From: Paenibacillus sp. FSL H3-0469
GTDB taxonomy: Bacteria > Bacillota > Bacilli > Paenibacillales > Paenibacillaceae
Reading direction: 5' to 3'
NCBI RefSeq assembly: GCF_038051945.1
Contig: NZ_CP150302.1
Span: 5,022,001 to 5,086,000 of the forward strand
Length of the DNA stretch: 64,000 nucleotides
In this document: piece by piece, positions 19,257 to 26,509 of the stretch
Position numbering within the stretch: position 1 is the stretch's first letter
Layout: each line of letters begins with the position of its first letter
Notes under the pieces: generated by a model
The model's input: only the letters and a program-made list of their open reading frames with translations
The model's database searches: none
Told to the model about the DNA's origin: nothing
Program-made: the position numbers and the translations under genes

Positions 19257-20537
19257 TCACTTGGCTTCGATCCGCTCCACGCCGCCCATATAAGGCCGCA
19301 GCGCCTGCGGAATATAGATCGAGCCGTCCTCCTGCTGGTGGTTCTCCAGCAGTGGGATCAAAATGCGGGGCGTAGCTACCGCTGTGTTGTTCAGGGTATG
19401 GCAGTATTGCAGCCGCCCGTCTTCATCACGGTAGCGGATGCCCGAGCGGCGGGCCTGGAAGTCGAGCAGATTGGAGGCCGAGTGGGTCTCTCCGTAAGCT
19501 TCTCTGCCCGGCATCCAGGTCTCGATGTCGTACTGCTTGTGGGTCTTCATCGCCATGTCTCCGCTACAGACGGCGACTACCCGGTAAGGCAGCTCCAGCA
19601 GCTGGAGAATATGCTCGGCATTGCCGAGAATCTCCTGGAGCATCTGCTCCGATTCTGCCGGATCGTTCTTGCACATGACCACCTGCTCGATTTTCGAGAA
19701 CTGGTGGACCCGGTACAGCCCGCGCACATCGCGGCCTGCCGAACCCACCTCGCGGCGGAAGCAGGCCGACATCCCGGCCAGCCGCAGCGGCTGAGCCAGC
19801 TCCAGAATCTCATCGCTGTACAGTGAGACCAGCGACACCTCCGAGGTCCCGGCCAGCCAGCGCTTCTCGCCGGTCAGCTCGTAGGTCTGATCCCGGCCGC
19901 CGGGGAAGAACCCGGTCCGCTCCAGCGCCTCCGGCCGGACGATCACGGGGACGTCCATCGCGGTGAAGCCGCGCTGCATCAGCACATCCAGCGCCAGCCG
20001 CTGCACAGCAAGGTGCAGCAGCAGTCCGGCCCCCTTCAGCACATAGCTGCGGGGCCCGCCTGCCTTGACGCCGCGCGGAAGGTCCATAAGGTCGTGCAGC
20101 TCTCCGAGCTCGACATGGTCCCGTGCGCGGAAGCCGAAGACCGGCGGCGCGCCATGCAGCCGCAGCTCCACATTCGCGCTGTCATCCGGTCCGATCGGCG
20201 TATCCGCCGACACGGGATTCGGCGCGAGCAGCAGCAGCTCTCCGCAGCGGCGTTCTGCCTCCAGCAGCTCCGCCTCCAGCAGAGTCAGCTGGCCGTTGAT
20301 CACCCGCACCTGCTCCTTGGCCAGCTCGCCCCCCGAAACGTCGCCCCCGCGCAGCAGGCGCTCCACTTCCTTCGTCAGCGCGTTGCGCTCCGCCCGGCGC
20401 TGCTCGGTCTCCCGGCGGGCCAGCCGCCGCCGGTCATCCCACTCCAGAAGTTCCTCCAGGGGGAACTCCAATCTTTTCCATTCGGCAGTCTTCCGTACAA
20501 TGTCCTCATTCTCCCTGATCCAATTCATATCCAACAT
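19257..20537 (-). CDS. serS: Seryl-tRNA synthetase
   Basis: 426-residue class II aminoacyl-tRNA synthetase that charges tRNA-Ser with serine in the cytoplasm. The N-terminal part (about 1-110) forms the long coiled-coil arm (ERNALTKEVERLL region). The catalytic core has motif 2 (CFRREVGSAGRDVRGLYRVH), the serine-pocket TSEVSL segment, and motif 3 near the end (TATPRILIPLLE-like, here VATPRILIPLLE). The start at 20537 (MLDMNW) matches the normal family N-terminus and gives the usual length; an ATG 6 bp upstream is possible. A T-box leader and a clear promoter precede it, so expression responds to uncharged tRNA. Confidence 0.96.
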   Translation of the reverse strand: MLDMNWIRENEDIVRKTAEWKRLEFPLEELLEWDDRRRLARRETEQRRAERNALTKEVERLLRGGDVSGGELAKEQVRVINGQLTLLEAELLEAERRCGELLLLAPNPVSADTPIGPDDSANVELRLHGAPPVFGFRARDHVELGELHDLMDLPRGVKAGGPRSYVLKGAGLLLHLAVQRLALDVLMQRGFTAMDVPVIVRPEALERTGFFPGGRDQTYELTGEKRWLAGTSEVSLVSLYSDEILELAQPLRLAGMSACFRREVGSAGRDVRGLYRVHQFSKIEQVVMCKNDPAESEQMLQEILGNAEHILQLLELPYRVVAVCSGDMAMKTHKQYDIETWMPGREAYGETHSASNLLDFQARRSGIRYRDEDGRLQYCHTLNNTAVATPRILIPLLENHQQEDGSIYIPQALRPYMGGVERIEAK

Positions 20538-20574
20538 CTGCATCCGCTCCTTAAGTTTGGGTGAAAAAAACGCA

Positions 20575-20793
20575 AAAAACGCCCTCATCCATGGGACGAG
20601 GAGCGTCAGCTCGCGGTGCCACCCAGGTTGACCCGATTCACATACAGCAGCCTTCGCTATGCGGAAATGGGGTCCTCTTTGGTCTTCGCGGTAACGGGCG
20701 AAACCCGGTAAACTTAGGGAACAGGAAGCTGCTCCGGTCGCAGACGCCTCGCGGTTGGATGCCGGTCGTTGGCCTGGTCGGGATATAGGTTTG
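20575..20793 (-). promoter_or_regulatory. T-box leader riboswitch of serS
   Basis: On the minus strand the conserved T-box GGGTGGCACCGCGAGC lies at 20609-20624. It is followed by a terminator stem, ACGCTC(C)TCGT / ATGAGGGCGT, and TTTTTT at 20575-20606. The leader of roughly 220 nt fits a T-box element that binds uncharged tRNA-Ser and switches from terminator to antiterminator. I could not place the stem I specifier codon with confidence; an AGC or UCN triplet would be expected. Confidence 0.88.
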
Positions 20794-20799
20794 CCGTTT

Positions 20800-20828
20800 A
20801 TTATAACCAGAGAGGCAGCGGTTTGCAA
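20800..20828 (-). promoter_or_regulatory. Promoter of serS leader
   Basis: Minus strand -35 TTGCAA (20823-20828), 17-bp spacer, and a consensus -10 TATAAT (20800-20805). Transcription would begin near 20793, at the 5' end of the T-box leader. Confidence 0.8.
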
Positions 20829-20947
20829 GCATATATGGGGTTTGACAATATTCCTTGTACTCTGCTAGGATTATTACTAATTTAAAGTATTGGCGCCCGG
20901 CGAAACAGCCCGGCCCAGCCTATCATGCGGACGGAAGAGGTGCGGAA

Positions 20948-21517
20948 ATGGCCAAAATAGTCGTAATTAACGGAACACCCTCCCTGGTCTCACGGATCAA
21001 TGCCGTGATTGAATATGCAGAGAGTGCCCTGCAGGAGCGCGGGTATGAAGTGGAGCGGATCAATGTGGCAGAGCTTCCGGCGGAGGATCTGATTCACACC
21101 AAGTTCGAGAGTGAAGCTATCGTCAAGGCGAACGGGCTCGTGGCGGAAGCCGACGCGGTAATTGTAGTCAGTCCGGTGTACAAGGCGTCTTATACGGGAG
21201 TGCTCAAGACCTTCCTGGATCTGGTGCCGCAAAAAGGGCTGGCAGGCAAAATCGTGCTGCCGCTCTTCATGGGCGGAAGTCTCGCGCATCTGCTGGCGAT
21301 CGACTATGCGTTGAAGCCGGTACTGTCCGTGCTTGGTGCCCGCTACATTCTTGGCGGCGTCTACGCCGTAGACTCCCAGGCGGTGCGAAATGACCAGGGT
21401 GTAGTTGAACTGGCGGAAGAGCTGAAGCTCCGCCTGGACAGTGTGCTGGAAGAGCTGGCGGAAGAGACGGAGCATAAGGTGGGGCGCAAGGCAGGGTCAT
21501 CTGGAGCTGCGGAATAA
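20948..21517 (+). CDS. NAD(P)H-dependent FMN reductase (SsuE-like)
   Basis: 189-residue flavodoxin-fold enzyme that reduces FMN with NAD(P)H. Features are the N-terminal phosphate-binding loop INGTPSLVSRINAV, the central VVSPVYKASYTGVLKTFLD segment typical of the SsuE/NADPH-dependent FMN reductase group, and GGSLAHLLAIDYALKP. Length fits SsuE. No alkanesulfonate uptake genes are adjacent, so a role in sulfur scavenging is only one option; reduced flavin for other oxidoreductases is equally possible. A terminator follows. Confidence 0.85.
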   Translation: MAKIVVINGTPSLVSRINAVIEYAESALQERGYEVERINVAELPAEDLIHTKFESEAIVKANGLVAEADAVIVVSPVYKASYTGVLKTFLDLVPQKGLAGKIVLPLFMGGSLAHLLAIDYALKPVLSVLGARYILGGVYAVDSQAVRNDQGVVELAEELKLRLDSVLEELAEETEHKVGRKAGSSGAAE

Positions 21518-21583
21518 TATTATGCTACTGGTCCCACCCCGCCGGGGGGACTGTAGTTGAGACAAGTCTGTCCGGTAAAACAC

Positions 21584-21628
21584 AAAGGCACTAAAGCACC
21601 CGAATGGGGGCATTTAGTGCCTTTTTTA
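21584..21628 (+). terminator. Terminator after flavin reductase gene
   Basis: Perfect 12-bp stem AAAGGCACTAAA / TTTAGTGCCTTT followed by TTTTT. It lies between convergent transcripts and its flanking A run could also serve nrdG on the other strand. Confidence 0.8.
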
Positions 21629-21664
21629 AAATGTTCACGCTATACATAATCCTTCCGGCAATGT

Positions 21665-22192
21665 TCATACCCCTTGAAAGCTCAGCTCCGGCTCCCACAG
21701 AACGACCCTATCTCCCGCCAGACTCGCCGGAATATCGATAATCCGCTGGTTGCTGCTTCCCCGGTAGGAGAGGGTAAGGTCTTTGAGCTCTTCGACGAAC
21801 CGTCCGTCGATCACGACCTGGCACAAGGCCAGCAGCTTCCATTCCGCAGAGCCCGGTGAAGCCGTAAGCTCCTCGTACGTATAGCCGGTATAGATCCATA
21901 CCGGGAAGTCCGGCAGCTCGGCGCGCAGCTCATGAATGAAGCCAGCAGCCTCCTCAGCCGAGAAAAAAGGGTCCCCGCCCGCCAGCGTCAAGCCGTCCAG
22001 CAGCGGATTGCCTGCAATCTCCTCTATGATCTCCCGCCGCCGCTCCGGGGTGAAGACTTCCCCGAAGTTAAAGTTCCAGGTCTTCGGGTTGAAGCAGCCC
22101 GGGCAGCGGTGGCGGCAGCCGCTGAAGAAGAGGACGGCCCGCAGGCCTTCCCCTTCATTGATCGACTCCGGGTAATATCCGCAGATGTTCAT
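21665..22192 (-). CDS. nrdG: Anaerobic ribonucleoside-triphosphate reductase activating protein
   Basis: 175-residue radical SAM enzyme. Its CxxxCxxC cluster motif is in FFSGCRHRCPGCFNPKTW; the SAM-binding LAGGDPFFS segment follows at about residue 75. It uses a [4Fe-4S] cluster and SAM to install the glycyl radical on NrdD under anoxia. The start overlaps the nrdD stop by 4 bp, so the two are coupled. Length and motifs are normal for the family. Confidence 0.95.
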   Translation of the reverse strand: MNICGYYPESINEGEGLRAVLFFSGCRHRCPGCFNPKTWNFNFGEVFTPERRREIIEEIAGNPLLDGLTLAGGDPFFSAEEAAGFIHELRAELPDFPVWIYTGYTYEELTASPGSAEWKLLALCQVVIDGRFVEELKDLTLSYRGSSNQRIIDIPASLAGDRVVLWEPELSFQGV

Positions 22193-24174
22193 AGATGCTT
22201 AACACGGTCCCGGACTTCGGCTTGCTTGGCGGCATTGAAGCGGGTCTGATAGTCACCGGTCAGATACCCGGTAACCCGGCGCAGACGGCGGATATGGGTG
22301 GTATCCTCATGGGCATTGCAGGTCGGGCAATTCGTGCCGATGACCCCTTCATAGCCGCAGCCGGAGCAGCGGTCAATCGGATGGTTAATGCTGAAGTAGC
22401 TGATGTCCTGCTCCAGCGCGTATTTGATGATTTTGACGAAAGCTGACGGGTTGCTCCGGGCATTGCCGTTCAGCTCGACATAGGAGATCGCTCCGGCGTT
22501 GCAATATTCATGGAACGGAGCTTCCAGGCTAATCTTCTTGGCTGCGCTCAGTTCATGGTAGACCGGAATGTGGAACGAGTTCGTATAGTATTCACGGTCG
22601 GTTACGCCAGGGATAGAGCCGAGCACGTTGCGGTCGATCTTCGTGAACTTGCCGGAGAGACCTTCGGCCGGTGTTGCGAACAAGGTGATGTTGAGGTTAA
22701 GCTCCTCGCTCTTGCGGTCGCAATATTCACGCATGTGGCGGACGATGGCTACAGCCTTGGCGTGAATCTCCATATCTTCGCCGTGGTGCTTGCCGTACAT
22801 AGCTTTCATGCATTCTGCCATTCCAATGAAGCCCAGCGACAGACTGCCGTGCTTCAGCAGTTCGCCTACGCTGTCATCAGGGGCAAGCTGCTCGCCGCCC
22901 TCCCAGACGCCTTCACGCATCATGAAATCGGAGGCTTTGGCCTTCTGGGAAGCCTGAATACGGAAGCGGTGCAGCAGGCCGTCGAGCGCAATATCCATAT
23001 AGTGAGTGAGGTCATCGAAGAACCCTTCTTCATCAGCAGCGAGACGGCGGTTGGTTATCGTGCCGTGGGCCAGACCAAGACGCACCAGGTTGAGCGTGTT
23101 GAAGGACAGGTTGCCTTTGCCGGAGCAGTGGTTACGTCCGAAGCGGTCGCCGAGCACACGGGTGCGGCAGCCCATGGTAGCGAATTCGGTATCCGGGTCA
23201 GCCGGATCATAATATTGCATATTCAACGGAGCGTCCAGGTTGGCGAAGTTCGGATACAATCTGCGCGCCGAGCACTCGGCTGCCTTCAGGAACAGCTCGT
23301 AGTTAGGATCACCCGGCTGCTGGTTGATGCCTTGCTTACATTTGAAGATCTGAATCGGGAACACCGGCGTCTCTCCGCTGCCCAGTCCGTTCATGGTGGC
23401 CGTCAGCAGCGAGCTGATCACAAGCTGGCCCTCCGGGGAGGTACAGGTGCCGTAGTTGATGCTGGTAAAAGGAATCTGTCCGCCGGAGCGGCTGGACATC
23501 GTATTCAGGTTATGTACCATACTCTCTGCGGCCTGCAGAGTCTCGCTCTCTGTCTCCTTAAGGGCAAAACGGAAGGCGCGCGGATACTGCTCAGCCAGAT
23601 CGCTGCGGCTCATCGTAATCTCCCCAAGCTCAGACACTTCTGCATTCTCCTCGAAATACTCCAGACCTTTGCGGAAGAGCTTGGAGAAGGATTTGGTAAC
23701 ATAAGGGGCCAGATCATAATCCAGCTTGTTGGCGGATACGCCGCCGTATTGCGCATTCTGCTGTGACTGGAAAATAATCGCCACCAGCGACATCGCCGTC
23801 ATAATCGAGTTGGGAGGCCGTACACTGCCGTTGCCGGTATTGAAGCCTTCACGGAGAAGCCGTTCGAACGGAATGAAGATGCAGTTCGTGGTTCCAATGG
23901 CGTATTGATCAAGGTCATGTACATAGACGACATTATCCAAGGTAGCCTGTACCAGCTGTGGCGGCATGGTGAAGTTGCGGGCATACCATTTGGAGTATTC
24001 ACTGCCGAACTTGCTCATTTTGCCGGAAAAGCTCTCCCCGTTCAGGTTGGCGTTCTCGCGCAGCAGATCCAGATCCCGGCTGTCGATAATATCCCGTCCC
24101 AGATGAATGACCTCTTCCAAAAGATCCTCCTGTGCAGCTTGTCCTTCGTTATAACGTTTCTCCAGCAGTGTCAT
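22189..24174 (-). CDS. nrdD: Anaerobic (class III) ribonucleoside-triphosphate reductase
   Basis: 661-residue oxygen-sensitive reductase making dNTPs from NTPs. Active-site cysteines are seen in TTNCIFIPF and ATMGCRTRV; the C-terminus has a zinc site (CSGCGY and CPTC) and the glycyl radical motif RRVTGYLTGD. The usual N-terminal ATP-cone (about 90 residues) is missing: the protein starts almost directly with the catalytic barrel, so dATP feedback inhibition through a cone is not expected. RBS GAGAGGAGAG precedes the ATG. It is the first gene of nrdD-nrdG, behind a long leader with a cobalamin riboswitch, a terminator, NrdR boxes and DnaA-like boxes. Confidence 0.95.
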   Translation of the reverse strand: MTLLEKRYNEGQAAQEDLLEEVIHLGRDIIDSRDLDLLRENANLNGESFSGKMSKFGSEYSKWYARNFTMPPQLVQATLDNVVYVHDLDQYAIGTTNCIFIPFERLLREGFNTGNGSVRPPNSIMTAMSLVAIIFQSQQNAQYGGVSANKLDYDLAPYVTKSFSKLFRKGLEYFEENAEVSELGEITMSRSDLAEQYPRAFRFALKETESETLQAAESMVHNLNTMSSRSGGQIPFTSINYGTCTSPEGQLVISSLLTATMNGLGSGETPVFPIQIFKCKQGINQQPGDPNYELFLKAAECSARRLYPNFANLDAPLNMQYYDPADPDTEFATMGCRTRVLGDRFGRNHCSGKGNLSFNTLNLVRLGLAHGTITNRRLAADEEGFFDDLTHYMDIALDGLLHRFRIQASQKAKASDFMMREGVWEGGEQLAPDDSVGELLKHGSLSLGFIGMAECMKAMYGKHHGEDMEIHAKAVAIVRHMREYCDRKSEELNLNITLFATPAEGLSGKFTKIDRNVLGSIPGVTDREYYTNSFHIPVYHELSAAKKISLEAPFHEYCNAGAISYVELNGNARSNPSAFVKIIKYALEQDISYFSINHPIDRCSGCGYEGVIGTNCPTCNAHEDTTHIRRLRRVTGYLTGDYQTRFNAAKQAEVRDRVKHL

Positions 24175-24209
24175 TATATAACTCTCTCCTCTCGGGTATT
24201 GTAAGCGTT

Positions 24210-24244
24210 AAAAAAGCACCTCCGGCCGGGAAGGCCGGAAATGC
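24210..24244 (-). terminator. Leader terminator upstream of nrdD
   Basis: Minus strand stem GCATTTCCGGCC / GGCCGGAGGTGC, 12 pairs including two G-U, 5-nt loop, then TTTTTT, ending about 35 nt before the nrdD start. Very likely the off-state of the upstream cobalamin riboswitch. Confidence 0.78.
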
Positions 24245-24297
24245 CCGAATGCAGGATGCAAAGCTCCAGAAAGCGGAAATTTGCCTGTGGTCTGGGT

Positions 24298-24399
24298 GGA
24301 ATATACGAGCAGACAAGGGACGAATAGCTTTCGCCCGTTCTTGTATATTCCGCAGAGCCGATACCTGAAGATAATCATTTGATCGTCCTCAGGTATCGG
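24298..24399 (-). other. Two perfect hairpins in nrdD leader between aptamer and terminator
   Basis: Stem CCGATACCTGA / TCAGGTATCGG (24389-24399 with 24358-24368, 11 bp) and stem GGAATATAC / GTATATTCC (24343-24351 with 24298-24306, 9 bp) lie in the transcript between the cobalamin aptamer and the terminator. They are longer than most expression platforms need; function unknown. Confidence 0.6.
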
Positions 24400-24495
24400 C
24401 AGCCTCTGGCCCGATTGACGGAAGGCTAACTCTGCTATGGCAGGCCGCATACGGACACCTCCCCTGTTCCTCGCAGGAGTCTAAGCGGTGCCACC

Positions 24496-24703
24496 GAAAC
24501 AGGCAGGTCTCCTGGCTTCCGGCAACTCCTCCGGCGCCTTCCCGGGGGGCTTATTCCGCCCCTTAGTGGCAATTAGCCGGAGAATGCGGCCCTGGGCATC
24601 GCACCCTGGGAGCATCCGGTTACAGTGGCGGGACCGCAGCGGCTTTGCACCGCGCTTCCCTATTAAGTCTCACCTCTATTACTAGGGGTGAAACACCTGT
24701 TTC
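24496..24703 (-). promoter_or_regulatory. Cobalamin (AdoCbl) riboswitch
   Basis: On the minus strand: closing stem P1 GAAACAGG (24696-24703) with CCTGTTTC (24496-24503), the GGGAA-n-GGTGCAAAGCC segment, the hallmark GCGGTCCCGCCACTGTAA core, and the 3' B12-box region GCCAGGAGACCTGCC. All lie in canonical order over about 208 nt. Ligand binding normally lowers expression, here of nrdD-nrdG through the terminator at 24210-24244. Confidence 0.93.
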
Positions 24704-24750
24704 TACTATATTTTGATATCGTTCAATAAACGTACCGCAATATATTGTGT
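24703..24750. promoter_or_regulatory. Pair of NrdR boxes
   Basis: Two 16-bp sites, CTACTATATTTTGATA (24703-24718) and CCGCAATATATTGTGT (24735-24750), resemble the NrdR consensus ACACwATATATwGTGT; the second agrees at about 14 positions, the first at about 9. Their starts are 32 bp apart, the three-helical-turn spacing known for NrdR pairs. They sit at the nrdDG promoter, just upstream of the riboswitch. Confidence 0.72.
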
Positions 24751-24798
24751 TTGTAAATGTTTTTTTGCAATCCCGCACGGGGAGCGGGTTCGGCGCTT

Positions 24799-24840
24799 TT
24801 ACTCACAGCTGATCCACAGTTAGTCCACAGGTAATCCACA
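24799..24840 (+). promoter_or_regulatory. Four DnaA-box-like 9-mers in 11-bp register
   Basis: TTACTCACA (24799), TGATCCACA (24810), TAGTCCACA (24821) and TAATCCACA (24832) resemble the DnaA box TTATCCACA with one or two changes each, repeated at exactly 11 bp. They lie about 50-100 bp upstream of the NrdR boxes. DnaA control of nrd genes is known in E. coli; here it is inferred. Confidence 0.55.
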
Positions 24841-25055
24841 ACTTTCCTCTAAATCTGCCTTGAATTTTTCATAAATTCTCCGAAAATACGCCACAAAGAA
24901 TCCATAAATAGAGTGCGTCTAATCCTCGTAATCTTTTTAACGAATATTGAGAGAGTAGCGGGGCGGGCAGGGGATTTGTGGGAAGCTTGGCGAAGCGGTA
25001 CAATAAGAGGATAATCAGGGGGCAGGCAGATCAGATAATCAGGAGGGTGATTACG

Positions 25056-25364
25056 ATGGCAATTGGCGAAGTGACCGTTATTCCGGTTGGCACAGGCAGT
25101 ACCAGCCTCAGCAGCTATGTGGCCGAGATGCAGCGCGTGCTGGAGACGGTGGAGGGCATAACCTACGAGCTTACTTCCATGGGAACGATTATTGAAGGGC
25201 CGGTAGCGCGGATTCTGGCTGCGGTAGAAGCGCTGCATGAGTCGCCGTTCACCGCCGGGGCGCAGAGAGTCTCAACCTCGCTCAAGATCGACGACCGGCG
25301 CGACAAGCCCTCCACCAGCCGCAGCAAGCTGGAATCCGTGGAGCGCAAGCTGCAAGGAGAGTAA
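25056..25364 (+). CDS. MTH1187-family thiamine-binding protein
   Basis: 102-residue cytoplasmic protein of the DUF77/MTH1187/YkoF-like fold, which forms tetramers and binds thiamine or related hydroxymethylpyrimidine compounds. Typical are the opening strand GEVTVIPVGTGSTSLSSYV, the YELTSMGTIIEG segment and the amphipathic helix with ALHESPF. ATG at 25056 is supported by AGGAGGGTGA. No thiamine genes or THI-box are adjacent, so the physiological role is not shown by context. Confidence 0.85.
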   Translation: MAIGEVTVIPVGTGSTSLSSYVAEMQRVLETVEGITYELTSMGTIIEGPVARILAAVEALHESPFTAGAQRVSTSLKIDDRRDKPSTSRSKLESVERKLQGE

Positions 25365-25411
25365 CCATTATAGTATCTAATCAGAATTAACCGATAAGGA
25401 GCGGATTCTTC

Positions 25412-26191
25412 ATGACAGAAGCAGCACAGCAGATCGGAATTCAAATGTATACATTGCGTGACCAGACGGAACGCGATTTCCTCGGTACACTGGCCAAGGT
25501 GGCAGAGATGGGGTACCACGCAGTGGAATTCGCCGGTTATTTCGGTGTATCTGCAGGGGAACTGCGCCGTAAGCTGGATGAGCTTGGCCTGGCTGCCCCT
25601 TCGGCGCATGTAGGCCTGGACTTCAGCAGTCTGGATAAGATGGAACAGGCATTAGCCAAAGAGATTGAATACGGTATAGAGCTCGGACTGCAATATATGA
25701 TCACCCCGTCGGCACCGCTTCCGCCGAACCCTTCCATAGAGGATGTAACAAGAATCATTCCATTCCTGGAGAAGGCTTCCGCGATGGTCCGGGCGGCAGG
25801 GATGCAGTACGGTTATCACAACCATGATTATGAATTCGCAGAGGTTGACGGCAAGGCGGTCATCGATATCTGGCTGGAGCAGATTCCTGCGGAGCAGATG
25901 CTGGCAGAGTTCGATTTGGGCTGGGTACACAGGGGCGGAGCTAACCCGGCTCAATATGTATCACGGTACGCCGGACGTGTTCCGCTGGTCCACATTAAGG
26001 ATTTCGGAGCAGACAATGAGGAGACTGATCTTGGAAAGGGAGAGGTAGATTTCCGGAGCGTCTTCGAGATCGCGGAGCAGAGCGGAATTCTCTATTATAT
26101 TGTAGAACAAGAGGCTTATGAGGTATCCTCCCTTGCAAGCGCTAAGCTCGCGCTGGATTATTTCCGCGGGCTGGGACTGATGCACGGCTAA
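25412..26191 (+). CDS. Sugar phosphate isomerase/epimerase family protein
   Basis: 259-residue TIM-barrel enzyme of the AP_endonuc_2/xylose-isomerase-like family. Metal-binding residues are recognisable in AVEFAGYFG, YGYHNHDYEF, LAEFDLGWVHRGG and VHIKDFG. Such proteins interconvert ketoses or inositol derivatives; the substrate cannot be assigned. It follows the MTH1187 gene by 47 bp with its own TAAGGAG, so a two-gene operon is plausible. A perfect 11-bp hairpin lies just after the stop. Confidence 0.85.
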   Translation: MTEAAQQIGIQMYTLRDQTERDFLGTLAKVAEMGYHAVEFAGYFGVSAGELRRKLDELGLAAPSAHVGLDFSSLDKMEQALAKEIEYGIELGLQYMITPSAPLPPNPSIEDVTRIIPFLEKASAMVRAAGMQYGYHNHDYEFAEVDGKAVIDIWLEQIPAEQMLAEFDLGWVHRGGANPAQYVSRYAGRVPLVHIKDFGADNEETDLGKGEVDFRSVFEIAEQSGILYYIVEQEAYEVSSLASAKLALDYFRGLGLMHG

Positions 26192-26213
26192 TGCACGGCT
26201 GAGGATACAGCAA

Positions 26214-26257
26214 CCAGCGGAAAAAGGGGTTGCGTTTTCCGCTGGAAGAGTTATAAT
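26214..26257 (+). promoter_or_regulatory. Hairpin overlapping tRNA promoter
   Basis: Perfect 11-bp stem CCAGCGGAAAA / TTTTCCGCTGG (26214-26245) after the isomerase gene overlaps the tRNA promoter: -35 TTGCGT (26230-26235), 16-bp spacer, -10 TATAAT (26252-26257). There is no T tract directly after the stem, so it is a weak terminator candidate. Confidence 0.65.
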
Positions 26258-26289
26258 ATTTTTTGTTTGGCAGACACAGAGGTCTGTAG

Positions 26290-26361
26290 GCTGGTGTAGC
26301 TCAGGGGTAGAGCAACGCACTCGTAATGCGTAGGCCGGGGGTTCAATTCCCTTCACCAGCA
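26290..26361 (+). tRNA. tRNA-Thr (CGT anticodon)
   Basis: 72-nt cloverleaf: acceptor GCTGGTG / CACCAGC, D-arm GCTC-GAGC, anticodon arm ACGCA-CTCGTAA-TGCGT giving anticodon CGT (reads ACG), five-base variable loop, and a T-arm with the TTCAATT loop. CCA is not encoded. Transcribed from the TTGCGT/TATAAT promoter just upstream. Confidence 0.95.
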
Positions 26362-26380
26362 TATTTGTGAAGTCGATAGT

Positions 26381-26418
26381 GGCGCGGGTTTCCGGTTTTT
26401 TGGAACTGCGCCTTTTTT
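26381..26418 (+). terminator. Terminator of the tRNA-Thr gene
   Basis: Stem GGCGC / GCGCC with inner TTCC / GGAA pairs, followed by TTTTTT, about 20 nt after the tRNA. Confidence 0.75.
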
Positions 26419-26509
26419 CTATACAAGCATCAACATCTACCATTCTTCTACCCTTTAGTTAAGTAGAGTGGGGAGCATATGGTTGGATGCTAGGAGGCAA
26501 GGATCTTAT

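Noticed and set aside
24799..24840. Replication origin
   Set aside because: DnaA-like boxes are few and only on one side of nrdDG; there is no dnaA/dnaN and no clear unwinding element, so a promoter role is likelier.
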